This document shows positions 17,076 through 30,906 of a stretch of DNA of 64,000 nt, piece by piece (the first letter of the stretch is position 1; every line of letters starts with the position of its first letter). A model generated the notes under the pieces. The model searched no databases, was not told where the DNA came from, and saw only the letters and a program-made list of their open reading frames with translations. The stretch covers positions 311,501 through 375,500 of the forward strand of contig NC_021191.1 of the NCBI RefSeq assembly GCF_000389965.1, written 5' to 3'. This stretch comes from Actinoplanes sp. N902-109. GTDB lineage: Bacteria; Actinomycetota; Actinomycetes; Mycobacteriales; Micromonosporaceae. Position numbers and translations under genes: made by a program.

Positions 17076-18020
17076 ATGATTCTGGTGACCGGAGGACTTG
17101 GGTTCATCGGCAGCCACACCGTGCAGGCGCTGCTCGATGCGGGCGAGGACTGCGTGCTCGTGCAGCGGCGGGCGGGTGCGGCGCCGGTCGGCCGCTTCAG
17201 CCGGGCGGTGCAGGTCGAGCAGGGTGACGTGGCCGATCCGGCGACCCTGCACAGCATCGGCAAGCGGCACCGCATCACCGGGATCGTGCACCTCGCGGGC
17301 TCGATGCCGTGGCCGGCCGGCGACGACGCCCCGATCGAGGCCGCGCGCCGGGCGCTCGGCGGGCTGTTCAACATCCTGCAGGCCGCCGAGGACTGGGGTG
17401 TGCGGCGGGTGGGCATCGCGAGCACGATCGGCGTCTACGCCGGCGCGCCGGCCGAGGGGGCGCTCACCGAGGATCTGCCGTTGCCCATGGCGTCGTTCCA
17501 CGTGATCCCGACGTTCAAGAAGATCGGTGAGTTGCTCAACGCGCACCTGGCCACGGTGACCGGTCTGGACATCGTCAACTACCGGATCTCCGGCACGTGG
17601 GGGCCGCTCGGGCACGCCGATCCGTTCTTCCCGGCGCCCGAGCTGATCCATGCCGCCGCGGCGGGCCGGCCCGCCGATCTGTCCGGCCTGGCCCACCAGC
17701 CGCACCTCGAAGACGCGCTCGACCTCTGCTACGTCAAGGACACCGGCCGGGCGATGGCGCTGCTGCAGATCGCCGACAAGCTGAACCACCGGACGTACAA
17801 CGTCGCCTCCGGCCGCGCCACCAGCAACGCGGAGGTCATCGCCGCGATCAAGAAGGTGGTGCCGGATGCGCGGATCGACCTGCCTGCGGGCGGCAGCGGG
17901 CAGAGCAATCACCTCGACATCACGCGGCTGCACGAGGACACGGGATATCGGCCCGAGTACGACACCGAGCGCGCCGCCGCGGACTACCTCGCCTGGCTAC
18001 GAGCGGGCAACGAGCGCTGA
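17076..18020 (+). CDS. NAD-dependent epimerase/dehydratase family protein
   Basis: The 314-residue protein starts at ATG 17076, 5-7 nt after GGGGA; an in-frame ATG at 17064 is inside the Shine-Dalgarno region. It is an extended short-chain dehydrogenase with the Rossmann motif TGGLGFIG at the N-terminus. In the usual YxxxK position the sequence reads FHVIPTFKKIGE, so the catalytic tyrosine appears to be missing. The protein may therefore act as a reductase-like or sensory binding protein rather than a sugar epimerase. The last 24 nt overlap the convergent gene. Confidence 0.85.
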   Translation: MILVTGGLGFIGSHTVQALLDAGEDCVLVQRRAGAAPVGRFSRAVQVEQGDVADPATLHSIGKRHRITGIVHLAGSMPWPAGDDAPIEAARRALGGLFNILQAAEDWGVRRVGIASTIGVYAGAPAEGALTEDLPLPMASFHVIPTFKKIGELLNAHLATVTGLDIVNYRISGTWGPLGHADPFFPAPELIHAAAAGRPADLSGLAHQPHLEDALDLCYVKDTGRAMALLQIADKLNHRTYNVASGRATSNAEVIAAIKKVVPDARIDLPAGGSGQSNHLDITRLHEDTGYRPEYDTERAAADYLAWLRAGNER

Positions 18021-18620
18021 CGCGCCGGGGTGGGCCAGCGCGTCGGCGGCCAGGTGGCGGCCGAGGGTGGCGAGGTTGCCGACCGCATAGGTGAGATAGG
18101 CGAACTGGCCCATCTGGGTGACGTGGGTCAGGGCCAGTTGCTGGGCCGAGAGCCGGCGCGGGAGCAGCGGGGTGCCCGAGCCCAGCAGGACCGGGGCGAC
18201 CGCCAGGATGATCTCGTCGAGCAGGCCCGCGTCGGCGAACTCGGCCACCAGGTCGCCGCCGCCGGCCAGCCAGACGTTGCGGCCCTGGGCGGCCACCGTC
18301 ATGGCGTGGTGGACCCGGCGGACGTCCCCGCTGACCATGAAGATGTTGGCGTCCGGCACGAGGGGCAGCTCGCGGTGGGTGAAGACCCAGCAGGGCACGT
18401 CGCCGTACATCTCGTGCCAGTTCTCCGGCTCCTCGATGACGTTGTCGTTGCGGAGCACCCATTCGTAGGTGGTCGCGCCCATGGCGAACGCGCCAACGTT
18501 CGAGAAGAAGGCGCCGAAGGGGTTGTCCGTGCCCTCGTCCACCTCGAACAACCATTCGAGCGAGTTGTCGGAGTCCGCGGTGTACCCGTCGACGCTGGTC
18601 GCCGTGTAGTACTGAGTCAT
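17997..18620 (-). CDS. RibD C-terminal/dihydrofolate-reductase-like protein (copy 1)
   Basis: The 207-residue protein starts at ATG 18620 (MTQYYTATSVDGY). It has the actinobacterial RibD_C fold with the GAFAMGATTYEWVL and GGGDL motifs that bind NADPH in DHFR-like reductases. It is a tandem paralogue of the gene at 18672, with matching motifs in the same order. The C-terminal 25 residues are extra compared with the neighbour and overlap the epimerase gene on the opposite strand. Substrate unknown. Confidence 0.88.
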   Translation of the reverse strand: MTQYYTATSVDGYTADSDNSLEWLFEVDEGTDNPFGAFFSNVGAFAMGATTYEWVLRNDNVIEEPENWHEMYGDVPCWVFTHRELPLVPDANIFMVSGDVRRVHHAMTVAAQGRNVWLAGGGDLVAEFADAGLLDEIILAVAPVLLGSGTPLLPRRLSAQQLALTHVTQMGQFAYLTYAVGNLATLGRHLAADALAHPGASALVARS

Positions 18621-18671
18621 CGCCACGAGAAACACCATGCCAGAACCGGACCGGCAAAAAGGTCGGATCGG

Positions 18672-19229
18672 TCAGGTGAGCTCGTATGTCAGGTACGCGA
18701 ACCGGCCGACCTGCCGCAGGCCGGCCAGCCGGAGCCGGGCCGAGGTCAGCCGCCGGGGCAGCAGCGGAGCCCCGGCGCCGAGCGTCACCGGTGCCACCCC
18801 GAGGATCAGCTCGTCGAGCAGCCCGGCGTCGGCGAAGGCGCCGGCCAGGTCGCCGCCGCCGACGACCCACAGGTTCTTCCCGCCGGCCGCCGCGGTCATC
18901 GCCTCGTGGACCGGGCGGACGTCACCCTCGACGAAGGTCAGGTCGGCCCCGGGGATCGGTGGCAGCGACCGGTGCGTGAACACCCAGGCCGGGGTGTCGC
19001 CGTAGTAGTTCTTCCACTTCAGCGGCTCACCCAGCAGGTCCTCGTGCTCGAGCACCCATTCGTAGGTGGTCGCGCCCATCGCGAACGCCCCGACACCGGC
19101 GAAGAAGCTCGCGAACGGGTTCTCGTCCGAGCTGTCGTCGTCCGCCTCGAAGAGCCAGTCCAGCGAGTTGTCCTGGTCGGCGATGAAGCCGTCGATGCTG
19201 GTCGCGGTGTAGTACTGCGTCTTGGGCAC
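18672..19229 (-). CDS. RibD C-terminal/dihydrofolate-reductase-like protein (copy 2)
   Basis: The 185-residue protein (GTG start 19229, AAGGTGG upstream) parallels its downstream neighbour along the full length: YYTATSIDGFIADQDNSLDW, GAFAMGATTYEWVL, VVGGGDLAG and PLLPRRLTSA. A local duplication with divergence is the simplest reading. It lies 14 bp below the large phosphatase gene on the same strand and could be co-transcribed with it. Confidence 0.9.
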   Translation of the reverse strand: MPKTQYYTATSIDGFIADQDNSLDWLFEADDDSSDENPFASFFAGVGAFAMGATTYEWVLEHEDLLGEPLKWKNYYGDTPAWVFTHRSLPPIPGADLTFVEGDVRPVHEAMTAAAGGKNLWVVGGGDLAGAFADAGLLDELILGVAPVTLGAGAPLLPRRLTSARLRLAGLRQVGRFAYLTYELT

Positions 19230-19243
19230 GGGAAGGCACCACC

Positions 19244-21247
19244 TTACGCGTCGTTGCGGAGCACCAGGATGGCGATGTCGTCGCGCGGTTCCTCGACGGA
19301 GAAGTTGATCGTCGTGGAACGCAGCCGGGCCGCCATCACGTCGGCCGGATAGCCGGCGAGCGGTGCGGCGGCCTCGCGCAGCCGGGCGGTGCCGAACAGC
19401 TCGCGGCCACGGCGGCGCTCGGTGATGCCGTCGGTGTAGAAGATCAGCGAGTCGCCGGGGTTCAGCGTCACCATCGCGTCGGGGGAGGAGATTGTCTCGA
19501 GCAGGCCCAGCGCCGTGCCGCCCTCGCCGACGAACGACGTCTTGCCGTCCGCGCGGACCAGCACCGCCCGGTCGTGCCCGGCCAGGTGCAGGCAGACGTC
19601 GAGGTCGGTGCCGTTGCGCTGCACCGAGGCCATGGCCAGGGTGCAGTAACGCCCACCGCCCCGCTGGACCAGGGTGCGGTTGACCCGGCAGAGGATCTCG
19701 GTCATCGGCTTGGCGTCGTCGACCAGGATGCGGATCACGTCGCGCACCAGGCCGGTCACCGTCGCGGCCTGCACGCCCTTGCCGGAGACGTCGCCGACGA
19801 CCACGATCCAGCCGTCCTCGGCCGGCACCACGTCGTAGAAGTCGCCGCCGACCTCCGACCCCGTGGGGACGTACTCGGCGGCGAAGCCCACCCCCTCGAC
19901 GTGCGGCAGTGCCGGGGGCAACAACGAGGCTTGCAACGTACGAGCGATCTTGCGTCTCTCGTCATGGATGCGTGCGTTGTCGATGGCCAGGGCGGCGCGC
20001 CGGGCCACGTCCTCCAGCACCGCCACCTCGTCGGCGTCGTGGCGGTGGCGCAGGTGCCGGCCCACGGCCAGGGTGCCGAGCCGCTGTCCCCGGGCCACCA
20101 GCGGCACCGCGAACCCCTCGGACGGGGCGCCGAACATGACCTGCTGCCCCAGCCGGGACGCCTCCTCCAGCCGGGACAGGATGGAATCCGGCCCGGTCTC
20201 CGAGAGCGTGCCGTGCAGCTCGTTGACCGCCGACTCGTCCGCGTGGGTTGCCGCCGCGAGCTGGAGCCGGCCCCACGCATCAGTGGTGTGCACCGCGCAC
20301 CACTGGCCCAGCCTGGGCACCACCAGCTGCGGGATCAGCGCCATCGTCAGGTTGACGTCGAGGCTCTGCGCGAGCAGCTCGCTGGCCTCGGCGAGGAACG
20401 TCAGCCAGGTCTGGCGGCGCAGATCGGTGCGGCGCAGCCGGTCGTTCTCGAGGTGCAGCGACAGCCGCTCGGCCACGATGGCGGCAAGCGGCTGCGCGTA
20501 ACCCTCGGGGGAGGCGTCCAGCTCCAGCTCGCCGCTGTAGGGGTGGTGCACGGCCAGTGGCACCCGGATCGTGGCGGCGTCGTCGCGGGGTGCGCGGCCG
20601 TGCCGGGCGAGCAGCTGACGGCCGGTGCCCTCACCCCGGTCGAGGCGCACCACACCCCCGGTCGCGCCGGTCAGCCGGGCCAGCCGGACCAGCAGCTCGG
20701 TGGCGAACTCGGCGAGGCCCTCGTCGGTGTTGCGGCGGGGATCGACATCGAGCAGCGCGGTCAGCTCACCGGCACCGGGGGAGTCGGCCGGGGCGGACGA
20801 CGGGGCCGCCGTGGGCACCGCCTTGGTCTCGAGCCGGAACCACACGCCCTTGCCGGTGCCCTCGTGCACCGTGCCCCACCGGCTGGCGAAATGATCGACC
20901 AGCAGCAGGCCCCGGCCGCGCTCGGCGACCTCGCCGATGTCCGTCTTGTCATTGCGGGGGCCGACTGCCAGCTCCTCGACCGGGCCCGGCGCGAAGTCGG
21001 TCACGGTCACGGTCAGCCCGGCCGGGTCGGCCGCCACCTCGATGTCCAGCTCGGTGCCGGCGTGCACCACCGCATTGGTCGACAGCTCGGTGGTGAGCAG
21101 CAGCGCCTCGTTGACCAGCGGCTCCAGCCCGGCTTCCTCGAGCACCGAGCGCACCAGTGCGCGGGCAGCCGCGGGGGTGCGCCGGTCGTTGGGTAACCGG
21201 ACACGCCGAACCAGGGCACCCGTTGCCTGTCCTGCCTCCACCGACAC
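19244..21247 (-). CDS. SpoIIE-type phosphatase with RsbW-like ATPase and GAF domains
   Basis: GTG 21247 is preceded by GGGGAGG. The 667-residue protein has an N-terminal RsbW/SpoIIAB-like ATPase (about 10-140: LLTTELSTNAVVHAG, then ERGRGLLLVDHFASRWG), GAF-like regions (about 175-300 and 330-440) and a PP2C/SpoIIE domain (about 455-665: GSEVGGDFYDVV, GDVSGKGVQAA, YTDGITERR, DDIAILVLRND). It would both bind or phosphorylate and dephosphorylate STAS proteins. It is divergent from the HAMP-array kinase at 21361, and both may belong to one partner-switch network. Confidence 0.93.
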   Translation of the reverse strand: MSVEAGQATGALVRRVRLPNDRRTPAAARALVRSVLEEAGLEPLVNEALLLTTELSTNAVVHAGTELDIEVAADPAGLTVTVTDFAPGPVEELAVGPRNDKTDIGEVAERGRGLLLVDHFASRWGTVHEGTGKGVWFRLETKAVPTAAPSSAPADSPGAGELTALLDVDPRRNTDEGLAEFATELLVRLARLTGATGGVVRLDRGEGTGRQLLARHGRAPRDDAATIRVPLAVHHPYSGELELDASPEGYAQPLAAIVAERLSLHLENDRLRRTDLRRQTWLTFLAEASELLAQSLDVNLTMALIPQLVVPRLGQWCAVHTTDAWGRLQLAAATHADESAVNELHGTLSETGPDSILSRLEEASRLGQQVMFGAPSEGFAVPLVARGQRLGTLAVGRHLRHRHDADEVAVLEDVARRAALAIDNARIHDERRKIARTLQASLLPPALPHVEGVGFAAEYVPTGSEVGGDFYDVVPAEDGWIVVVGDVSGKGVQAATVTGLVRDVIRILVDDAKPMTEILCRVNRTLVQRGGGRYCTLAMASVQRNGTDLDVCLHLAGHDRAVLVRADGKTSFVGEGGTALGLLETISSPDAMVTLNPGDSLIFYTDGITERRRGRELFGTARLREAAAPLAGYPADVMAARLRSTTINFSVEEPRDDIAILVLRNDA

Positions 21248-21360
21248 GCATGCATCCTCCCCCGTCGGAGGCCCGATGCACAAAGCCACGTCTCGCAATG
21301 ACCCGGCCGGGCGAGAGATGATGGATCGCCCACCCGTCGCATGAGCGAATGAGGACCAGC

Positions 21361-25771
<4,411 letters not shown>

Positions 25772-25779
<8 letters not shown>

Positions 25780-26320
25780 GAAGGCCAAGGCTCTGCTGGT
25801 CGATGACCGGCGCGACAACCTGATCGCGCTGGAGGCGATCCTGCAGGGCCTGCCGGTGCAGCCGGTGGCGGTGGAGAGCGGCGAGGCGGCACTCAAGCAG
25901 CTGCTGGTCGACGACTTCGCGGTGATCCTGCTGGACGCGCAGATGCCCAACATGGACGGCTTCGAGACGGCCGGGCACATCAAGCGGCGCGAGCGGACCC
26001 GGCACGTGCCGATCCTGTTCCTGACCGCCGCCGACCGGGACGCTCAGCTGGCGTTGCGTGGTTACGCGGTCGGCGCGGTGGACTACCTCACCAAGCCGTT
26101 CGACCCGTGGGTGCTGCGCGCCAAGGTCGCCATCTTCGTCGAGTTGTGGACCAAGACGCAGCAGCTCAAGGCCCAGGCGGAGGCGGCCCGGGAACGCGAC
26201 AGCCAGTGGCAGCGGCTGACCGAGCTGGTGGACGAGGCGACCCGCGCCCTGCGCGCCGGCGGCGAGGACGCTTCGGCCGATGCCCTGGAGCTGCTGGAGA
26301 AGGCCCGCTGGGGCACGTGA
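25772..26320 (+). CDS. Single-receiver response regulator with helical tail
   Basis: The 182-residue protein starts at GTG 25772 (GGAGAG upstream), 8 nt inside the end of the kinase gene. The receiver domain (residues 5-120) has D55 in ILLDAQMPNMDG, T and K in LFLTAADR and YLTKPF, followed by a helical, charged tail (about 125-182) without a DNA-binding or enzymatic domain. It is a probable phosphorelay or docking partner of the upstream hybrid kinase. Confidence 0.93.
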
Positions 26321-27277
26321 TCACGGCACGAGCAGCACGCGACCCATGGTCGTGCGGCTCTCCAGCAGCCGGTGCGCCTCGGCCGCCTCGGCCAGCGGCA
26401 GGGTGGCGTGCACGCTGGTGCGCAGCCGCCCGGCGGTGATCAGCCCGGTCAGCTCCGTCATCTCGGCGCGGGCCTGCGCGGGGCGGGTCGCCCGCCACGC
26501 CAGCAGCGAGAACCCGGCCACCGAGCGCAGCGCGAACAGCTCGGTGACCGGGATGTCGACCAGCTCACCCGAGGCGGCTCCGAAGACCACCATCCGTCCG
26601 TACGGACCCAGCACCCCGAGACTCCGCCGCAGCACGCCCCCGCCCACCGCCTCGACCACCAGGTCAACGCCGCTCACCTGGCTCGCCCAGTCCGTGCTGG
26701 AGGCGATGCCGGCGGTGGCACCGTGGCGCAGCGCGAAGTCCACTTTCTCGGCGGTGCCGGCGACCGCGATCACCGCGCCGGCCCCGAGCACCGTGGCGAG
26801 CTGGACGCAGAGATGGCCGATGGCGCCGGCCGCGGAGTGGATCAGCACGGTCTCGCCCGGGGCCAGCCCGCCGGTCCGGAGCACCCGCAACGCCACCGGC
26901 GCCGCCGTCGCGAGCACGCTGGCGCTCGCCACGTCCATGGTGTCCGGTACGACGGTGGCCCAGGCAGCGTCGGCCACGGCGTAGTCCGCGAACGCGTCCT
27001 CGCTCAGCGCGGCGACCCGCCGGCCGAGCAGTGCGGTGTCGACGTCCGCGCCTGTTTGCCGCACTGTTCCCACGACATCGCCGGTGAGCGTGCCCGGCAG
27101 CGGTCGCCCGAAGATCGCACCGCCGGCGGGTCCCCGCCGGAACCGGGTGTCCACGAAGTTCGCGCCGATGGCCTCGGCCCGGATCAGCACCTGGCCGGGG
27201 CCGGGCTCCGGGATGTCCGCCTCCTCGATCGTCAGCACCTCGGGTTCGCCGTACTCGTGGTAACGCACTCGTCTCAT
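26321..27277 (-). CDS. Zinc-type alcohol dehydrogenase/quinone oxidoreductase family protein
   Basis: ATG 27277 (MRRVRYHEYGEPEVL) gives 318 residues of the medium-chain dehydrogenase superfamily. It has the GroES-like N-terminus (PGPGQVLIRAEAIGANFVDTRFR) and a Rossmann NADPH site (HSAAGAIGHLCVQLA). Catalytic zinc cysteines are absent, as in NADPH:quinone oxidoreductases (QOR/zeta-crystallin group). It is divergent from a TetR gene and probably controlled by it. Its stop abuts that of the convergent response regulator. Confidence 0.92.
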   Translation of the reverse strand: MRRVRYHEYGEPEVLTIEEADIPEPGPGQVLIRAEAIGANFVDTRFRRGPAGGAIFGRPLPGTLTGDVVGTVRQTGADVDTALLGRRVAALSEDAFADYAVADAAWATVVPDTMDVASASVLATAAPVALRVLRTGGLAPGETVLIHSAAGAIGHLCVQLATVLGAGAVIAVAGTAEKVDFALRHGATAGIASSTDWASQVSGVDLVVEAVGGGVLRRSLGVLGPYGRMVVFGAASGELVDIPVTELFALRSVAGFSLLAWRATRPAQARAEMTELTGLITAGRLRTSVHATLPLAEAAEAHRLLESRTTMGRVLLVP

Positions 27278-27290
27278 GGCCCGACCGTAC

Positions 27291-27305
27291 TGGACCAACG
27301 GTCAA
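27291..27305. promoter_or_regulatory. Candidate TetR operator
   Basis: TGGACC-AAC-GGTCAA is a short imperfect dyad (5 of 6 bp) in the 52-bp gap between the divergent oxidoreductase and TetR genes. It would overlap both start regions. Confidence 0.3.
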
Positions 27306-27329
27306 GTTAGCTAGGGGCAGGATGGGGTG

Positions 27330-27911
27330 GTGACCCGTGCCGACGCCGTCCGGAACCGCCGCGCGATCCTGCTGGCCACCGAGGACCTGCTCACCCGGCA
27401 CCGCCCCGAGCAGATCTCGATGGAGCAGGTCGCTGCCGCCGCCGGGGTGGGCAAGGGCACCGTCTTCCACCGCTTCGGCTCGCGCATGGGTCTGATGCTC
27501 GCGCTCATGCAGGAACGCGCGATGGCGCTCGGTGAGCAGGTGCGCAGCGGTCCGCCACCGCTGGGTCCCGGCGCCGCCCCGGAACAGCGTCTGCTGGCCT
27601 TCCTCGACGCGGTGGTGGCCGTGGTGGCCCGCAACAAGGGGCTGCTCGCCGCGCTCGGGCACGCGGTGACCACGTCGCACCGGCTCGACCGGGACAACCG
27701 GGACGCCCATCCGGTCTACGGCTTCTGGCACGCGCACATCGCCGGCCTGCTGGCCGAGGCACGTCCGGGGCTCGACGCCGAGCTGCACGCCGACCTGTTG
27801 CTGGCCGGGCTGACCAGCGACCCGGTGCAGGCCCTGCTGGACCGGGGTGAAGCCGACCGGCTCGCCGCCGCGCTGCGCACCACGGTGAGCGCGCTGCTGG
27901 CCGGACGCTAG
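27330..27911 (+). CDS. TetR family transcriptional regulator
   Basis: The 193-residue protein (GTG 27330, or the adjacent GTG 27327) has an N-terminal TetR helix-turn-helix (QISMEQVAAAAGVGKGTVFHRFG) and a C-terminal ligand/dimer domain of helical character. The divergent oxidoreductase is its likely target. The last 4 nt (CTAG) overlap the stop of the convergent STAS gene. Confidence 0.92.
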   Translation: MTRADAVRNRRAILLATEDLLTRHRPEQISMEQVAAAAGVGKGTVFHRFGSRMGLMLALMQERAMALGEQVRSGPPPLGPGAAPEQRLLAFLDAVVAVVARNKGLLAALGHAVTTSHRLDRDNRDAHPVYGFWHAHIAGLLAEARPGLDAELHADLLLAGLTSDPVQALLDRGEADRLAAALRTTVSALLAGR

Positions 27912-28234
27912 GCGGTGCTGGAGATCATCAGGGCGGAGCGCAGGCCGGTGATGTCCAGCACGCGCATGAGGAAGTCGCCGACGTTGGCCAAGGCGAGCAC
28001 CGCGCGGGCATGCTGAGCCTTGCGGCTGAGCACCACCAGGGTGCCCAGGCCCTGGGAGTCGCAGAAGGTCACCCCGGCCATGTCCAGCACGATCCGGGTC
28101 GGCGGATCCTGGAGGAGGTCGTTGACCATCGCCGACAGCTGCGTCACGGTGAGTACGTCGATTTCCCCGGCGAGGTGGAAGACGACCTCGTCGGGAGCCT
28201 GTTCCATCGTTATCGACAGCTCCGGTCGCTCCAC
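27908..28234 (-). CDS. Anti-anti-sigma factor (STAS domain)
   Basis: The 108-residue single STAS domain has the phospho-acceptor motif TFCDSQGLG. It begins with GTG 28234; an internal ATG ten codons later would also leave a complete fold. It is the second stand-alone STAS protein in the window and is a possible substrate for the SpoIIE phosphatases at 1828 or 19244. No anti-sigma partner is adjacent. Confidence 0.9.
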   Translation of the reverse strand: MERPELSITMEQAPDEVVFHLAGEIDVLTVTQLSAMVNDLLQDPPTRIVLDMAGVTFCDSQGLGTLVVLSRKAQHARAVLALANVGDFLMRVLDITGLRSALMISSTA

Positions 28235-28353
28235 GCGCTCAGCCTAGCGCGAGGCTTCTGATCCAGCCTGTCGAGCGCCGCCAGTGACTTAGCCAACCCG
28301 TGATAGGGCTGACAGCACGCATTCAGGTCTTCGCTGACAGAATGAGAGCTGTT

Positions 28354-29691
28354 GTGACCACCTCATCGCATGCCGAGGGCACTCCGTATCCGGAGGAAGC
28401 CCCGGTCTCCCAGGCCCTGTTCGACCGCGCCAAGACCATCATCCCGGGCGGGGTCAATTCACCCGTGCGTGCGTTCCGGGCCGTCGGCGGGGCGCCGCGG
28501 TTCATGGAGCGCGGCACCGGCCCGTGGATGGTCGACGCCGACGGCCGGCGCTACGTCGACCTGGTCTGTTCCTGGGGCCCGCTGATCCACGGCCAGGCCC
28601 ACCCCGAGATCATCGCCGCGGTGCAGGCCGCCGCCGCGCACGGCACCAGCTTCGGCACCCCGACGGCGGGTGAGGTCGAGCTGGCCGAGGAGATCGTCCG
28701 GCGCACCCCGGTCGAGCAGGTCCGGCTGGTCAACTCGGGCACCGAGGCCACCATGACCGCGATCCGGCTGGCCCGCGGCTACACCGGCCGGTCCAAGATC
28801 GTGAAGTTCGCCGGTTGCTATCACGGGCACGTCGACGCGCTGCTGGCCGCTGCCGGTTCCGGCGTCGCCACGCTGGGTCTGCCCGACTCGCCCGGGGTCA
28901 CGGGAGCGGCGGCCAGCGAGACCATCGTGCTGCCCTACAACGACGCCGCGGCGGTTGCAGCCGTCTTCGCCGAGCAGGACGACATCGCTGCGATCATCAC
29001 CGAGGCAGCGGCGGGCAACATGGGCGTGATCGCGCCCCGCGACGGCTTCAACCAGCGGCTGGCCGAGATCGCCCACGCGAACGGCGCCCTGTTGATCGTC
29101 GACGAGGTGATGACCGGGTTCCGGGTCTCCGCCGGGGGCTGGGCGGGGCTGGATGCGGTTGATGCCGACCTGTTCACGTACGGGAAGGTCATGGGTGGAG
29201 GTCTCCCGGCGGCGGCGTTCGGCGGCCGCACGGAGATCATGTCCCGGCTCGCGCCGGCTGGGCCGGTCTACCAGGCCGGCACGCTCTCCGGCAATCCGCT
29301 CGCCTGCGCGGCCGGGCTGGCGAGCCTGCGGCTGGCCGACGACGCGGCGTACAAGCGCCTCGACGAGCTGTCCGCGACCGTGGGCGCGCTCGCTTCCGAC
29401 GCGCTGACCAGCGCAGGCGTGCCGCACCGGCTGTCCTACGCCGGCAACATGTTCTCGATCTTCTTCACCGATGCTGCCGAGGTTGTGGACTACGACTCGG
29501 CCAAGACGCAGGATGCCGCGGCGTTCAAGGCGTTCTTCCACGAAATGCTCTCCCGCGGTGTCTATCTGCCGCCGAGCGCCTTCGAGTCGTGGTTCGTGTC
29601 GACGGCGCTGGACGACGCCGCCCTGGAGACGATCGGCGCGGCGCTGCCGGCAGCAGCCCGTGCCGCCGCTGCCGCGGGGGACCGAGCATGA
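28354..29691 (+). CDS. hemL: Glutamate-1-semialdehyde 2,1-aminomutase
   Basis: The 445-residue PLP enzyme converts glutamate-1-semialdehyde to 5-aminolevulinate, the haem precursor of the C5 pathway. Landmarks are IIPGGVNSPVRAF, the phosphate-binding SGTEATMTAIRLAR, the DEVMTGFR motif and the Schiff-base lysine K278 in YGKVMGGGLPAA. GTG 28354 is preferred over upstream in-frame starts because GAGAG lies just above it and homologues begin here. It opens an operon that continues into cytochrome c maturation, tying haem supply to its use. Confidence 0.97.
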   Translation: MTTSSHAEGTPYPEEAPVSQALFDRAKTIIPGGVNSPVRAFRAVGGAPRFMERGTGPWMVDADGRRYVDLVCSWGPLIHGQAHPEIIAAVQAAAAHGTSFGTPTAGEVELAEEIVRRTPVEQVRLVNSGTEATMTAIRLARGYTGRSKIVKFAGCYHGHVDALLAAAGSGVATLGLPDSPGVTGAAASETIVLPYNDAAAVAAVFAEQDDIAAIITEAAAGNMGVIAPRDGFNQRLAEIAHANGALLIVDEVMTGFRVSAGGWAGLDAVDADLFTYGKVMGGGLPAAAFGGRTEIMSRLAPAGPVYQAGTLSGNPLACAAGLASLRLADDAAYKRLDELSATVGALASDALTSAGVPHRLSYAGNMFSIFFTDAAEVVDYDSAKTQDAAAFKAFFHEMLSRGVYLPPSAFESWFVSTALDDAALETIGAALPAAARAAAAAGDRA

Positions 29692-30344
29692 GCGAAGCGA
29701 CCAAAACCACCGTGCACGTGCTGCGGCACGGCGAGGTCTTCAACCCGACCAAGATCCTGTACGGCCGGCTGCCCGACTTCCACCTGTCCGAGCTGGGCCG
29801 GCAGATGGCCAAGGCGGCCGCCGAGCACCTGGCTGACCGCGACATCACCCACGTGGTCGCGAGCCCGCTGGAACGCGCCCAGGAGACGGCCGAGCCGTTC
29901 GCCGCGCACTTCGAGCTGGAGACGGCCACCGACGTCCGGCTGATCGAGAGCGCCAACTTCTTCGAGGGCAAGAAGGTGGCGGTCGGCGACGGCGCGTTCG
30001 GCAACCCCCGCAACTGGTGGGTGCTGCGCGACCCGATCACCCCGAGCTGGGGTGAGCCCTACCTGGTCATCGCCCAGCGCATGTTCGCCGCGCTGCAGGC
30101 CGCCCGGGTCGCCGCCGAGGGGCACGAGGCCCTGTGCGTCTCGCACCAGCTGCCGATCTGGACCCTGCGCCGCTACGTCGAGAAGAAGCGGCTGTGGCAC
30201 GACCCACGCAAGCGGCAGTGCGGGCTGGCCAGCCTCACTTCGTTCCGGTTCGAGGGTTCCAAGGTGGTCGGCATCGACTATGCCGAGCCCGCCGCGGCCC
30301 TGGTCGCGATGTCGCCCACGGCCCGGACGGCCAAGGGGGCCTGA
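29688..30344 (+). CDS. Histidine phosphatase family protein
   Basis: The 218-residue protein starts with an ATGA overlap on hemL. It has the phosphoglycerate-mutase-like catalytic motif LRHGEVFNP and a second histidine in CVSHQLPIW. In actinobacteria this gene sits conservatively between hemL and the cytochrome c biogenesis genes, but its substrate is not established. Confidence 0.92.
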   Translation: MSEATKTTVHVLRHGEVFNPTKILYGRLPDFHLSELGRQMAKAAAEHLADRDITHVVASPLERAQETAEPFAAHFELETATDVRLIESANFFEGKKVAVGDGAFGNPRNWWVLRDPITPSWGEPYLVIAQRMFAALQAARVAAEGHEALCVSHQLPIWTLRRYVEKKRLWHDPRKRQCGLASLTSFRFEGSKVVGIDYAEPAAALVAMSPTARTAKGA

Positions 30345-30345
30345 C

Positions 30346-30906
30346 ATGACGCGCCGGCTCGCCACCGCCCTGCTGACCGCCGTCGTCGCGGCCGGTGCCC
30401 TGGCCGGTTGCGGCGGCAAGAGCTGGGTCAAGGACTGCACGACCAGCGACAACGACGTGGTCACCTGCACCCCCGACCAGCGCCCGCAGGCCCGCGAGGT
30501 CACCGGTGACCTGCTCGACGGCGGCACGTACGACGTCGCGAACGACCGCGGCAAGGTCGTGGTGGTCAACTTCTGGGGCTCCTGGTGCAACCCGTGCCGG
30601 GCCGAGGCGGACGACCTCGAGCAGACCTACCAGGCGACCAAGGCCAGCGGGGTCAGCTTCATCGGGGTCAACTCGCGCGACGACCGGGATTCCGCCAAGG
30701 CGTTCGAGCGTGGCCGGGTGACCTACCCGAGCATCTACGACCCGCAGGGCAGCGTCGCGCTCAAGTTCGACGTCACCCAGACCACCACGCCCGCCACCCT
30801 CATCCTGGACCGGCAGGGCCGGATCGCCGCCGCGATCCGGCGCTCGACCACCGTGGCCGAGCTCAAGCCGCTGGTCGAGAAGTACGCCGCGGAGGCGAAG
30901 GGCTGA
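30346..30906 (+). CDS. TlpA/ResA-like thiol-disulfide lipoprotein
   Basis: The 186-residue protein has a lipoprotein signal peptide with lipobox LAGC and a thioredoxin fold with the active site WGSWCNPCR near residues 83-91. Such lipoproteins reduce apocytochrome c cysteines outside the membrane, receiving electrons from CcdA, which is the next gene. The start is 2 nt after the previous stop, and the end overlaps ccdA (TGATG). Confidence 0.93.
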   Translation: MTRRLATALLTAVVAAGALAGCGGKSWVKDCTTSDNDVVTCTPDQRPQAREVTGDLLDGGTYDVANDRGKVVVVNFWGSWCNPCRAEADDLEQTYQATKASGVSFIGVNSRDDRDSAKAFERGRVTYPSIYDPQGSVALKFDVTQTTTPATLILDRQGRIAAAIRRSTTVAELKPLVEKYAAEAKG

